DNA from: Viola odorata
Taxonomy: Eukaryota > Streptophyta > Magnoliopsida > Malpighiales > Violaceae
Reading direction: 5' to 3'
Assembly (NCBI GenBank): GCA_963691705.1
Contig: OY829537.1
Coordinates: forward strand, 55,900,304 to 55,964,303
DNA length: 64,000 nucleotides
Position numbers and translations under genes: made by a program. How positions within the stretch are numbered: position 1 is the first letter of the stretch; each line of letters opens with the position of its first letter. Below, one piece after another: positions 33,571 through 45,045 of this stretch. The notes beneath the pieces were generated by a model, which was not told the origin of the DNA, ran no database searches, and worked only from the letters and a program-made list of their open reading frames with translations.

Positions 33571-34030
33571 CGTTACGACCCCCCTCCTTTATGGAAGAAC
33601 AACAAATCTTATGTGTGCAAGAAGAGGTGGATGACTGGCGAATTTTAGTTTTTGATTTCCTCAAGCACGAAACGTTACCGAAAGATGTTGCAGAAAAGAA
33701 GAAAGTCCTCAAGCAGGAAACTAAGAGCAGTTAGTATGATGGTGAGCTCATTCGTCGATACTTTACTCACCCAACATCCAAGTGTATATCGGAAGCGGAA
33801 GGATGGTACACCCTAAGAGAAATCCATGAAGGTATCTGTGGAATGTATATTTTCGGTAACACTATGGTAGTACAGGTTTTGCGAGCTAGATTCTATTGGC
33901 CAACAATCCAAAAAGATTGTGATTATTTCGTTAGAACTTGAAAGAAATGCCAAGAGTTTGCAAGGATTCTGCAACAACAAACTATGAAGATATTGGCAAT
34001 CGTCAGCCCATGTCCATTTTCCAGATGGAC
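33571..34030 (+). pseudogene. Integrase N-terminal (zinc-binding) part of element B
   Basis: The reading EEQQILCVQEEVDDWRI, LREIHEGICGMY and FYWPTIQKDCDYFVRT parallels element A closely. It carries stops near 33733 and 33939 and has lost zinc ligands. It ends abruptly after SPCPFSRW at about 34030, where the catalytic core should begin. Confidence 0.82.
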
Positions 34031-34597
34031 CAAGCGCATGAGGTCGATAAGTTGCATCAGTAAGTGCGGAAGAACATCGAGTCCATGAACGCAAGAGTAG
34101 CCAATAAGCGCAACAAGGATAAGATACCTACCTCTTTTAAACCGGGGCAATGGATTTGGTTACATTAGCGCAAGGATAGATTTTCCCACCAATGACAAGG
34201 GAAACTAAGTCCACAAGGAGATGGCCCGTTTGAGATATTCCATTGAATCATCGATAACGCTTACATTTTAGATTTGCCTTCGGAGTATGGATCAATTAGT
34301 AACTCATTTCATATTAATGATTTATCTCTTTATGACGCAGGAAATCAGGGACTTGAGGCAATGGATTCGAGGATGAATCCTTCCGAAGGAGGAGGTGATG
34401 ATATGATCACACCTACCTTAGAGCTTGAAGAGAAAGACACGACGCCAAGAGGGCCGATCACACAGAGCATGATGCGGAAGCTCGCATTATGGATCGAGAC
34501 CGAAATGCGTAAGGAATCGCATCAACATGAAGGCCGGACCTTGACGATGATCGCCCACCATATCGGAGGCCGAGAGACATGCGTGGAGCCATCGTAA
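34031..34597 (+). pseudogene. C-terminal pol end of a different gypsy lineage (element C) fused to element B
   Basis: From about 34031 the reading changes to HEVDKLHQ.VRKNIESMNAR, FKPGQWIWL, GDGPFEIFH and DNAYILDLPSEYG. It ends with SRMNPSEGGGDD and GPITQSMMRKLALW, the tail seen in chromovirus-type and related gypsy elements and in element D of this window. It does not match the Tat C-terminus of element A. So two elements were joined by recombination or deletion at about 34030. Several stops are present. Confidence 0.75.
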
Positions 34598-35140
34598 ACC
34601 CTAGGCGAGGTTCTAACGGCATACTGTTAAGCCACTAGAAAGTTGGACATTTTTAAGGCAAACTTGTCACTATTTGCTCATTTTGTGTACTAGTATAAAT
34701 AGCTAGTTTGCTTCTTATTTTTATTAGTTTATTTTGATTTTTTATTTGCTAGAGTTGAGATTACTCCTCCCTTTTAATCACCATAAACTCACCATGCAAG
34801 ATTCTAAGTTTGATAGTACTTTGAATCCTTGCAAGTAAAACGTAAACTAACATCTTTGTGTAGTTTGTTGCTACTTCCTTTGTGAACGTGTGAGTGTTTG
34901 TAATATTATGTAATTGACTTGGTGAACATCTATAAATCTTCCTACTTGAGTTGTTCAAGTGTTCTTCAAGTTTAATACAAGTGTTCATCATTGTGCAAGT
35001 CCGAATCATCTCTAAGTCTTCAACCTCACTTCTTCCGGGTAACTTCCTTCTAATCGTTTGTCTTTCTTTTTAATATTTCCGTTGCGTCCTCCATCATTTC
35101 CACCCTACATTCTTGTGTATTTACTCTATGATTGTGTCAC
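34598..35140 (+). repeat. Probable LTR-like 3' region of element C
   Basis: The sequence after the pol end has a TATA box (GTATAAATAGC, near 34692) and a T-rich leader, then non-coding sequence to about 35140. Position and TATA box suggest an LTR, but no second copy or clean termini are visible. Confidence 0.45.
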
Positions 35141-35194
35141 AAATTCAAAGAGCTAGATCCTCCATAAAAGCCTCTCTTCAGTCTAAATAAGAAG

Positions 35195-35748
35195 CCGGAG
35201 GTTATCAAGTAGGTTCTGCGGTATTTGAGAGGTACTTCTAGTTTTGGTATTCAGTTTGGTTCTTGTAATGACGAGTTATCTCTTATTGGGTTTATGGATT
35301 CTGATTATGCTGGGGATTTAGATGATAAAAAGTCTACTATAAGGTATGTTTTCTTATTGTCTAGTGGTCTTGTTAGTTGAAAATCTACAATGTAGTCTAT
35401 GGTAGCTTTGTCTACAACAGAGGCAGTGTATATGGCTGTAATAGAGGCGGCTAAGAAAGTAGTGTGGTTGAAGGGAATGGTTTCGGATATTGGTTGCAAT
35501 CATGAACCTATTTGGTTATATTGTGATAGTCAAAGTGCGATTCACTTGGCCAAGAATCAAGTATACCATGCTAGAACGAAGTATATTGCTGTGAGGTATC
35601 ACAAGGTTAGAGAATTGGTGAATTCTAGTGAGATTGATCTTGTAAAGGTTGGTATTCAAGACAGTGCAGCTGATATGTTGACCAAGACAGTGGTGGTAGA
35701 CAAGTTCAGGCATTGCCTAGACCTAGTTAGTGTGGTGCAGACACACTA
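35195..35748 (+). pseudogene. Ty1/copia RNase H end (5'-truncated element)
   Basis: Coding sequence starts abruptly near 35195 with the RT-RNase H connection (LRYLRGTSSFGIQFG, MDSDYAGDLDDKKST), has two stops near 35380-35400, then runs open from 35399 to 35749. It includes ALSTTEAVYMAVIEAAKKVV, LYCDSQSAIHLAKN, YHARTKYIAV and DMLTKTV. These are the diagnostic Ty1/copia RNase H motifs with Asp and Glu residues in place. It belongs to the copia element whose 3' LTR follows. Confidence 0.9.
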
Positions 35749-35828
35749 GGCCCTTGGGGGCATTAGCAAGTCAGTGATGATGTATTTCAGGGTTGATAAT
35801 GGGATAGATATCAAGCCAAGGTGGAGAT

Positions 35829-36214
35829 TGTTAAATATTGGCTTGAAATATTAAATATAGACCCAAGTTATGGCGGCCCACAAACGTCCTAATTTTTCTA
35901 AGACTTGTATTACATGTATTAGGAAATTGTGGCCAAGTAGAACTAGGAGATTATAGCCGAGAAGGATTCTCAGAGAGTTTAGAATACTTCCATGAGGTGT
36001 ATAAATAGGGGTTCTTATAGTATTGGTTTTCTCAAAAGTTGCACTTTGTACTTTGATCATAGTGAAATTTTCTCTAGTTTGTCTGTGGTTATTCACCTGC
36101 AAAGGTTTTCCACGTTAAAAATAAAGTGTTCTCTCTCTTTCTTACATTTTTTACTTTTGAGTTCTTTACTACGTGGGTTGATTCAAAAGTGAATAAAGTC
36201 GATTATTTACAACA
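35829..36214 (+). repeat. 3' LTR of the truncated copia element
   Basis: After the purine-rich AAGGTGGAGAT at about 35818 the LTR starts TGTTAAATATTGG. It carries a TATA box (GTATAAATAGGGG, about 35999) and ends near ATTTACAACA at 36214. The left edge is well supported; the right edge is a judgement. Confidence 0.7.
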
Positions 36215-36784
36215 AGACTTTTATGTTAATTCATTCTTAATATTTTCCTCTGATTTTAATTTATTTTTGTCCTAATTTTATTTTACTCAAAACTCTCAAA
36301 TCAAAACCTAACTATTGCTATTTTTCTAGTTGTCTTGAGCATTGTTCGTGCCCAATCACGTGGACACGACCCTGCCGCCACTTATTACAAATTTATTTTT
36401 TTAATCAGAATTTTAATTCTTTTTTTCGTTTCCACACTCATCAATATATATAAAAATCGATGAAAAAATAACTTAAAATTCAAATGGTTATGTCCAGATT
36501 CAATTGTGATTGAACACCTTACCTTGAATTTTTTATCTATTTCTTTCTAACCAGATCATCTAACAAGTCCTAGAAAAACACAAAGACCAAATTGTTTTTA
36601 ACACATCTCTTATGTTATTTGATAGTCCTTACCAAGAAACCACAGCATCCATCATTGACGTTAGGAATACAATTGAGGCACCCCACCATTGAAGAAGGAA
36701 TGACCAAATCGGCTAAATAGCAATCCATCACTCTCTTACTATCAAAACTCTACATGCTTTTATTTTCGAGCCACTAATGTTTCA
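36215..36784. other. AT-rich intergenic DNA
   Basis: About 570 bp with no supported gene or element. Confidence 0.5.
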
Positions 36785-37059
36785 TACTCCCTCCGGTCCG
36801 AAATGTATGACGTTTTAGCATTTACTTTTACTGTTCTGGAACGTATCTTAAGACGGCCGGAACGGTTCCGGAACAGTCACTATTTGAAACAATTTTGCCC
36901 CGAATTTTTTCTCGGAAGTACGTTAAGGATTAACGTACGTACGAAAAAAAGTACGAAATTTTTTGGGGGCAAATAGTGCGTCATCCGACCTCCTCGATAT
37001 GCGTTCCCTACTGAATATTGGGATGCGAGGAAGTCATATATTTCGGACCAGAGGGAGTA
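36785..37059. mobile_element. Stowaway (Tc1/mariner) MITE with TA target duplication
   Basis: The 271-bp body (36787-37057) starts CTCCCTCCGGTCCGAAATGT. Its end, in reverse complement, reads CTCCCTCTGGTCCGAAATAT. TA flanks both sides. The interior contains AACGTACGTACG and further inverted segments. These are textbook Stowaway features. Confidence 0.95.
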
Positions 37060-37850
37060 TTTAAATTTGGTACCCAGTACATTATTCCTTTTTTTTATAA
37101 AAAATCCACTGTTAGTTTTTCCATTAATTTTCTATAAACTAAAAAAAAATGGTATTTTTAAACATCTCTATTGAAAAAGAAAAAGAAAATTTTAGAAATG
37201 AAAATGGAAAAATTGCTTTTTTTATAAAAAAATGATACATATTTACAAAAATTAGTAAAAAAATTAAAAGAATCCATAAAGAACTTATATATGAAGAAAA
37301 AAATGGTTATTTTTTCGGGTGGCTCGCGGTGTGACATGCATTATAGTAGTTTTTATATAATGCAAACTTAATTAGCGCATGAAACTTTTAACAAACTCAT
37401 TATTTTCTTAATATTTTAGTTTTTGTTGTTGTTCTTTTTACACTTTTTACTAATATTTGTAAATAATATTTATTTATTTTTCAATTTTTTTTTGTCAATT
37501 GTTGAATAGTTACACTTTGAGTGTCCAATAACTATGATTCATTTTCTTTATTGTTTAAATAAAACCATTAAAAAATTTATTTTATTATTTTAAATGAGAA
37601 TTAATGAAAAAATTAATGGCATGAATAAGTTTGAAAAAAGGTGAACAACATTTGGGATTCTAGACTTAAATTTGAGTATTTTCAAAAGAAAAAAAGATTT
37701 ACATTTGAAACATTATGGAGCAAACAACGAAAAAAAAGTATACCTACGAGATAGGATTGAAGTTTTTCCTCTCTTAAAATATTTTTGTAATGCAACCAAT
37801 GTAAAAAATAACTAATCTATTCATTCGATGCGTCATAGAAAAGGAAGAAA
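37060..37850. other. AT-rich intergenic DNA
   Basis: Strongly AT-rich, with long A and T runs. No supported gene. Confidence 0.5.
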
Positions 37851-37854
37851 AGGT

Positions 37855-38085
37855 TGGGTTATGATCAAGGTGGATCTTGAGAAAAGGATTCCCGGATAGT
37901 TTTGTTAGCTCAATGGAAAGCCAGCAGTGCTAAAGGCATATGGAATGGCCAATTATCTCCTGGATTTAAACTGTTTAGAGGAGTGCGCCAAGGCGATTCG
38001 CTTTCGTCGTACATTTTTGTGCTTCGTATGGAAAGATTAGCGCATAGAGTTCAGAAAGCTGTGAAAAATGACGTTTTAGCGTTTT
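37855..38085 (+). pseudogene. LINE reverse-transcriptase fragment
   Basis: A short stretch reads VMIKVDLEK, then (after a deletion) LLAQWKASSAKGIWNG, FKLFRGVRQGDSLSSYIFVL and MERLAHRVQKAVK. This matches the RT palm of plant L1-type LINEs just before the catalytic box, which is absent. It is truncated on both sides. Confidence 0.8.
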
Positions 38086-39239
38086 GTACGCTAACTAAAA
38101 AAGTGGTTTTTGAGATTTTTTGTCTATAACATCCTTCAAAACTACTTTATATTAGTAAAAAGAAAAAAAAATTAAGAGTATTAATTAAGGGCATATATAT
38201 TAGTAAAATAAATAAATATATAAATTAGTGTTAAATGATATTTAATTATTTTTTCTAAAGAAGTCGTTTTTTTATCAAACAGAAGAAGTAGTATATATAT
38301 ATAAAAATTAGTGTTAAATGATATTTAATTATTTTTATAAAAAAAATCATTTTTTTATGAAACAGAGGGAGTAGTATATATATAAACAAAAAAAATCAAT
38401 AGTTTAAAAATATTCCTCCTTACATCATATAGTTTAAACTAGTGATTAATCCTATAAATTTTTCTTACTTTCATATTTTGACACATCAATTAGTACATAT
38501 GAAAAAATTGTAGGATTTGTTAGTATGTGAAGCATTTTTCTATAGTTTAAAAGTGTCTAGTATAAATCTTATAATTTTCTTTAAATTATAATTTTAACAT
38601 TTATAATATATAAAATAATAATAAAAAATTAAATAGGCTTAATAGAATGAGAAAAGAAGTATTTTACAATTTATTTTATAAAAGAATCTACCAAAAACAA
38701 AATTACAAACAGGAAATATATTATCCAATCGTAATTCCATGGCAATAAAGCATGACACGTTAGAGTTTTGAGAAATATATAGATGGGATGGGGTTGGTGG
38801 CAAATGCTTGGTCCCTAAGGAAACTCTGATAGTTCCAATTTTTTTTTTTTTTTAGTTTCTCAATTCTAGGTAATTACTCTCCTCTTGTTGTCTCAATTAT
38901 CTGGATTTTATTATGTTGGTCCCTCTCACGTGCGTATCTTTCAATCTTCAAAGATACCGTACGTGGTGCATATCCCTATTTGGAATGCTTCCCAGACGCA
39001 AGATGTACTCCGATCCGTCCAAAAAGATTTTCCAAATTTTTTTTTAATGGTGGTGTTTAGTAACCATTTTATTAGGGATGACTATCATTAGCGGTAGATA
39101 ATCTAGGGATATATGTGCCAATCATATACAGTGAATTGAGGGACAAAATTGATTATTAAAATAAATAAGGGATGAAATTAAATTCACTAATGAGTTGGAA
39201 GATTAAAATCTCTTACCCTCACTTTTCTAATGAAAGTAC
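38086..39239. other. AT-rich intergenic DNA with a local tandem duplication
   Basis: No gene is seen. Between about 38222 and 38385 a unit of about 80-85 bp (TTAGTGTTAAATGATATTTA ... GTAGTATATATATA) occurs twice in tandem, one copy ending AAACAGAAGAAGTAG and the other AAACAGAGGGAGTAG. The latter resembles a MITE end. Confidence 0.6.
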
Positions 39240-39551
39240 CAAAGTTATCTAAACCGAACTAGAATTCGAGCTTTTGAGTCAATGGTTCAATGGTTTAACT
39301 AGAGTCGATCATTGATTCAATAAAACTTAAAAAATGCATATTTATTTGATAAAAATAGAAAATAAAATGAAAAAACTAGAAAAAATGATAAATATTCCAG
39401 TTTGGATCGGTTCAACCATTTAGATTGACCGGTCCCGCTGGTTCGGCCAGTTTTTTGGTCAATATTATATTCTGAAATTTCATCAGATCGAACCGGCCAA
39501 GAGTCGGGGTCACCGGTCGAACCCACCAGTCTGGTCCACTTTTTAACTTCG
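39240..39551. mobile_element. Degenerate non-autonomous hAT relic (312 bp)
   Basis: The ends are CAAAGTTATCTAAACC and, in reverse complement, CGAAGTTAAAAAGTGG. They are flanked by GAAAGTAC (39232-39239) and GAAAGTAT (39552-39559), matching at 7 of 8 positions. The interior has ACCGG/CCGGT-rich parts like the hAT at 31613-33094, suggesting the same family in a more decayed, deleted form. Confidence 0.5.
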
Positions 39552-40340
39552 GAAAGTATTGTTTCCTTCCCGAAAGTTAGTGTTGCGGGCAACCTATTTT
39601 TTTTCTGCGTTTAAAAGTTCAGGTTAATTGACATAATAAGGATAATTTTGGAACTTTGAATAAAAAAAAATAAAGAAGAGATCGAATTATAGAGTGTTAA
39701 TGTCAATTGGTGGAGTGTGAGTATCCTCACCCATAAAAAAAAAACGACTGAAATTTTTTAAAACTTCTTAAGACAAACTTCTATAATTTCTAATGATAAT
39801 TATTAATATTATAAAGAGGAATCGAATCCATGACCTACAATAAAAAGGACATATACTGACCAACTGTATTATAACTTCATATATATGGGGGTAGGGGGGT
39901 ATTTTTATAATTATGCATATAGTTGGGGTGGATATGGATAGCCCCGCCCCTGCCCCGTTCCCTAGTAAAAAAGCACCCCCAAAAAATCCCCGGTCAAACC
40001 GAGTAACTCCCTGCCTTGAACTAGATGTTGCAGTCTGAGTACTCATCGGGCAGGTCCAATTGCTATCCATATAGATGCCCATTGGATAATGATGAATGAA
40101 TTAATTTAGGTTTTTTTAATCAAATAGGAACTTTTCATGGTAAGTTATAGTATTTTTTTTATATATCATGTCATATTTATTTTCCAAATAATAAAAAACT
40201 AATTTTTAAAAGACAAATCATATATATATAAAACTTTATAAAAGGGGGAGCTTGTCACTGTAGCACCGGTTCCACGACTAGTGTATTACAATGCCTTTCT
40301 GTTTCTTTCTTTTTTTAATTTCCTTTTTCTTTACATCCCA
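39552..40340. other. Intergenic DNA
   Basis: No gene. A G/C-rich patch at 39925-40085 (GCCCCGCCCCTGCCCCG ... CAATTGCTATCCATAT) looks like the subterminal region of another hAT-type element, but I cannot define its ends. Confidence 0.4.
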
Positions 40341-40372
40341 AATTTTTTTTTTGAAAGGAAAAGTGCATTTGA

Positions 40373-40957
40373 TTAATTCACGTTTGCAAATACAAAAAGC
40401 GCGATCGCCTCGGGGCATTCCTCTACCCAAACATTTCCTAAACCGGAAATCAAAGCCAGTTGTCCTAACTCATGTGCTGGGACATTCATGGTTCTATTAG
40501 TATGCGTAAAGGAGCAACTGCGGAACATCGACGCTAGCCGTGCCACCTCTTCCAACACCAAGCCTGTATAGTCTAGAGGGAGATCTCCGTTGGTCAGAGC
40601 TAAAATATTCTGTAGGCAGTCCGATTCAAGGATGATTCTATCACACCCCCATTGCCTGGCTTGCGTAATGGCATCGCGCAGCGCTAAGGCCTCCGCTGTT
40701 GGCGCATTTGTCCTGTGAGGGAGGAAAATAGCCCCTGCGAAAATCGATCCACCCCTTTCGTCGCAAGCTATGAATCCTAGACCAATTCCCGAGTTTCCGA
40801 CGGCTGCATCAGTGTTGATCTTAATCACCCCTGCCGGTGGAGGTTTCCACTTCGGATCTATGGGTTGGTTGAGGGAGGTTATGGGGGAGGGGGATCTCTG
40901 GTGCGAAAGCCAGGTCTCCTTAAAATTTGACAACAACTTGCCGCCCCTGATAACCAC
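40373..40957 (-). pseudogene. RNase H (RVT_3) domain of the minus-strand LINE, still open
   Basis: This 194-codon frame ends the LINE ORF2 protein: Asp in KINTDAAVG, Glu in AEALALRDA, Asp in LESDCLQN and the terminal NVPAHELGQLA. It has no internal stop, unlike the corresponding part of the plus-strand copy, but the frame upstream is broken so it could not be translated as part of ORF2. Confidence 0.85.
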
Positions 40958-41947
40958 CTCCAGGACTGATTTGTCGCATTGGCAGAAAATCCTGTTGTTC
41001 CTCGACGTCCATAGCGACCATAGGGTTGAGATCAGTTTTCAAGATTCAGTACATTCAGATACGCCCTTGTTGCTGCCAACCATTCAACCCAATTTTCTCC
41101 CTGAATTGTTGGGACTCTACTCTAGAAGTCGAACTTCGTCCAAACCCCGATCGCGAAAGGATAAGATAGTAGCAAGTGTGAAGCCGACTCAACCTCCTCG
41201 TTATAACAGCGGCATACTGGATCCACCACTAATCCTCTTCTCCCAAGGTTGACTCTGGTCAAGAGGGAGCCATTTCCCAGCCTCCACATAAAGTTTTTGA
41301 ACTTCAGTGGGATAGTTAACCCCCATAGATATTTCCACCAACCGCTAGTCAGATCCAAACCCTCCTGAGCAGGTGCCGACGTAAGACTGTGATACCCACT
41401 TCGGACAGAATACCTCCCATTTGTAGTTCCTCATCACACAAGAGTATCCTTCGCCTCAATCCGACTAAGCGGTAGGCTTAATAATTTCGATATTTCTTAC
41501 TGTAGAAAGAGTTGCTCTACTAGTTTGGTCTTCCAGCACCGCCGATCCTGGTCAATTAACTCAACCACAGTTGCCTCCTCATCTATACCTGACGCAGGCA
41601 CTGAGATCATCCCATTTGTAATCGAAGGGAGCCATGGGACCTTCCAGATCCGTATTTGTTCTCCGGTCCCCACCCGCCAGAAGCATCCTTTCTGAAGTAC
41701 CTCTCGACTTGCCAGGACGCTCCGCCAAACGTAACTAGGACGTGAGCCCACCCAAGTCTGAGTGGGGATAATACCGAGCTTTCCAGATTTAGGCGAGCAG
41801 AGATTTCAGATGTTTAATCAGGCGCCAACCTTCTTTAACGAGTAGCGCTAGGTTGAATTCCCTCACTTTCCTGAAGCCCAGACCACCCACCATCTTAGGT
41901 TTGCATAACTTGTCCCAGGAAACCTAGTGCATCTTGCGTTCATCCGC

Positions 41948-41949
<2 letters not shown>

Positions 41950-41978
<29 letters not shown>
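41950..41978. repeat. Poly-C homopolymer, 29 bp
   Basis: An uninterrupted C run followed by ACCCCCACC lies in the LINE reading where the related copy at about 52295-52310 has GGTGGGGAGGAAACTCG. It is either a microsatellite expansion or an assembly artefact. Confidence 0.9.
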
Positions 41979-42959
41979 ACCCCCACCAAAATCTTCTTGT
42001 AGCTCTCTCCATCTCTTCACAGATAGAGGTAGGGATTTCAAAGCATCTCATCATGTACGTTGGTATAGACTGGATAACCGATTGAATCAGCACTTCCCTC
42101 CCAGCCTGAGACAACTTCTTCTCTTTCCGCCCACCTAGCCTCTTGCAGACTCTATCACGAATCGAGGTGAACATCCCTTTCTTGGCCTGACCAAATGAGA
42201 CCGGAAGCCCCAAGTACTTCTCATGTGATTCTGTCCCCACCATGCCTAATCTCGTTGTTACACGCGTTCTAGCCTCTTGGCCTACATTCTTGCTGAAACA
42301 TATTGCCGATTTGTCCAGATTTACCTTCTGGTCGGATGCCTCCTCATATTCCTTCAAAATCGAGCTGATGACCCCTGCCTCCACCTCATTTGCCCTAGCG
42401 AAAATGAGACTGGCATCCACATAGAATAAATGGCTAATCTCAGGGCTACCCCGACAAATCGTATACCCATGAATCTTGTTAGCCGAGGCTAGTGCTTGGA
42501 GCATTGCCGAGAGGCCTTCTGCACATAGAAGGAAAAGATAGGGGGATAGTGGGTCCCCCTATCGAAGACCTCTTTCTGGGTGGAAAGTGGGACCAGGGAC
42601 CCCGTTTAGGAGGATGGCATATGAGACCGATGTAACACATTGCATGACCAGCGATGTCCATCGAGAGGAGAAACCCATACGGGCCATGATCGCCTCTAGG
42701 AAATTCCACTCAACTCTGTCGTATGCCTTACTCATATCCAACTTGACACTCATCCACCCTAGTCCAGATCTTTTCGTATTCATCCAATGGAAAATCTCCT
42801 GAGAGATCAGGGCATTATCTGTAATGAGTCTGCCTGGAACGAAAGCACTCTGATTTTTCGGCACTATACTTGGCAGAATCTTCTTAAGAGTCACTAAGAA
42901 GTCACAATATAACAAGAATTTATAGTTTACAAAATATCAAAAATACCAAACTACCTCAA

Positions 42960-43520
42960 CTAATTGCTCCATAAGATAATCCCCTGAGTTGAAAATCTAA
43001 GGTTATAGGCAGAGTAGCAAAAATTCGACTTACTACCCCGCAGCCAATTCACTGTCGCCCCAATAGACTTATTGGTAATGTGATCCAGCACAAAACCCAT
43101 CCTAGAGATGAAAACGCTACGCATCGATCCAAAGATGCTAGTAGTTTGTTTGTAAAAGAGCATGCCAAAACAAATTTTGGAACTCACCATGATAAGGATT
43201 TAACTTTCCCAACACTTCCAAGTTCAGAACACATTAGTAGTTAAAGGACCCTCCACTCCACACCACTAGAAGATCTAGTATAAGACGCCATGACTCGCCT
43301 CGCATTGGAAGAACAAGTGAGAGATCGATTCTTCATGCCCTGCATAACAGACGCACCGCACATCATGGTTTGGAATAATGTGATGATGGACAATAAAATC
43401 CTTGGTTGTCAACTGTTGTTGCAGTAGAAGCTAGCTGAAAACTTCCACCTTAAAGGGTCCACACCTAGCCACACTTTTGAAGCTATAACATTCAAAGTTC
43501 CATTAGGTAATGGAACGTGT
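42960..43520 (-). pseudogene. Second LINE relic with zinc-finger-RVT remnant, minus strand
   Basis: On the minus strand the stretch near 43440-43330 reads LTTKDFIVHHHIIPNHDVR and AGHEESISHLFFQCE. This has the Cys/His layout of the zf-RVT domain of plant LINE ORF2, with broken frames around it. It is a different family from the neighbouring LINE. Confidence 0.6.
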
Positions 43521-43639
43521 TTCATTTCCTCTAATTCTAATAATCCCTGTTATGGGGAAAGGACTTGGATGGTTGTTCACAGTTTGATGACTTCACTAGG
43601 AAGTTAGAAAACATAACACATTTTGTTTTCTTCTTGAGG

Positions 43640-45045
43640 ACTTAAATGAGTTATTATTTTGATCATTCTGAATTAATACTTCTTTTAAAACTTGTTATCC
43701 TCTTCCTGGAGGTGACTTTTTCTTTTGTTCACACCAATATGCAGACGATACCCTCATATTTTGCGATAAAAACCAAGAAGGGTTGGCCAATTTTAAGCGA
43801 GCTTTATGCTTATTTAATACTTTTTTCGGGTCTCAAGGTAAACTACCACAATATTTCTTTTATCGGGATTAACGTTCCTAGCGAGGAGGGACAATTTATT
43901 GCTAATGTGTTGTGCTATAAATTTGAGGTCTTACCTGCGAGGTATCTAAGTTATTCCCCTTTGTTGGTGACCAACCACTGTCTAATTTTTTTCCTAGATT
44001 GTTCAGTCTTGCTCAATGTAAGGAAGGATTAATTTATGAACAAGGTAATCGACATGTGAATGGATGGACTTAGGATTGGGGTTTACGATAGGGTTTATGG
44101 GATTGGGAAGTAGGCTTGCTAGCTAACATCCATGATGTTGCTTTAGAACCACTACGTCCTACTTTGGGAGATCACATAACTTGCCTTGGCTCTTCAATGG
44201 GTTGTATATTGTGGCTTCTATGTGTAAGATCCTAGAAGCGTGTAGAGTGGAGAATTTTACTACTTTGAATGTTGTAGCTTCAAAAGTGTGGCTAGGTGTG
44301 GACCTAGATGGAACTTTTCATCGTAGCTGCATGTGGTGTTGAATAGAAATCATGTTTTGCGATTGGGCTCTAATTTTTTAGGTTTGTAAGTTGTGCTATT
44401 TAGCGATGGATAAATTGTATAGTGTTTAATAGAAATCACATTCCATAAAATGACAAGATAACTTAATTATGATATGATATTTCAAGTTTTTGCAAGACCG
44501 AGGTAGTGCTGATAGGCATTCAACCTCATCATAACAAAACCTTGGTTAATGTCTCTTGGACTCTTCCTTCTGTGGTGAACCCAGATGGAACTTTTCGTCA
44601 TAGCTGCATGTGGGCAACTGCAGGGGGGTGATTTGCAATAGCTGTTAGAATTGGCTTAGCAATTCTCTACTGCACTGGGGGTTGTAATCCTTTATGGTGT
44701 TACTTTGAGTTGTGCACTTGGGTTTACAAGAAGCTTAGATGAGGGGTTTGCCAAAGATTGTCCTGTAAGTGGACGATAAAAGTATAATTCAAGTTCTTTC
44801 TAGCGGATCTATAGCCTATCAAGCATACAGATTGCTCATCGAGGCTATTGAGAATCTTCTTCAACAAAAATGGAGCATTCATATGATGAATACTTAATGG
44901 GAAGCTAACTTTGTTGTTGATACTTTGTTCAATTTGGCCTTTGATCTCCATACGTCTTATTGTTGGTTTTTCTTTGCACCTTCATATGTTCAACTTAATC
45001 TCGTAGGAGATAAAATGAGAGTTCTTTACCGCGTAGTATAGGTAT
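43640..45045 (+). pseudogene. Third LINE relic: RT box and C-terminal RNase H, plus strand
   Basis: An RT fragment with the box QYADDTLIFCDKNQEGLANF lies near 43738-43800. It continues in another frame as FSGLKVNYHNISFIGINVPS and VLPARYLS. Downstream, after broken sequence, an RNase H remnant reads VDDKSIIQVLSSGSIAYQAY ... ANFVVDTLFNLAFD (about 44775-44950) and ends near 45043. The pieces are in the order of a LINE ORF2 and share words with the minus-strand relic next door. Many stops. Confidence 0.7.

Larger units (their letters stand above)
40341..42905 (-). mobile_element. L1-type LINE relic, 5'-truncated, minus strand
   Basis: Reading from 42905 down: RT with [37 protein letters not shown] and the catalytic region LFYVDASLIFARA. 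There both key positions of the usual Tyr-Ala-Asp-Asp box are altered. Next come the thumb (SQAGREVLIQSVIQSIPTYM), a 29-bp poly-C run, the zinc-finger-RVT segment (KFKNFMWRLGNGSL, DPVCRCYNEEVESASHLL, about 41280-41120) and a C-terminal RNase H (GVIKINTDAAVGNSGIGLGF ... IILESDCLQN, 40957-40373). A short A-tail (T run at about 40342-40351 on plus) follows. It is the same family as the LINE at 48385-53915, in opposite orientation. Confidence 0.9.

Noticed and set aside
39925..40085. GC-rich patch resembling a hAT subterminal region
   Set aside because: I could not find paired ends or a target duplication, so it is mentioned only as intergenic sequence.
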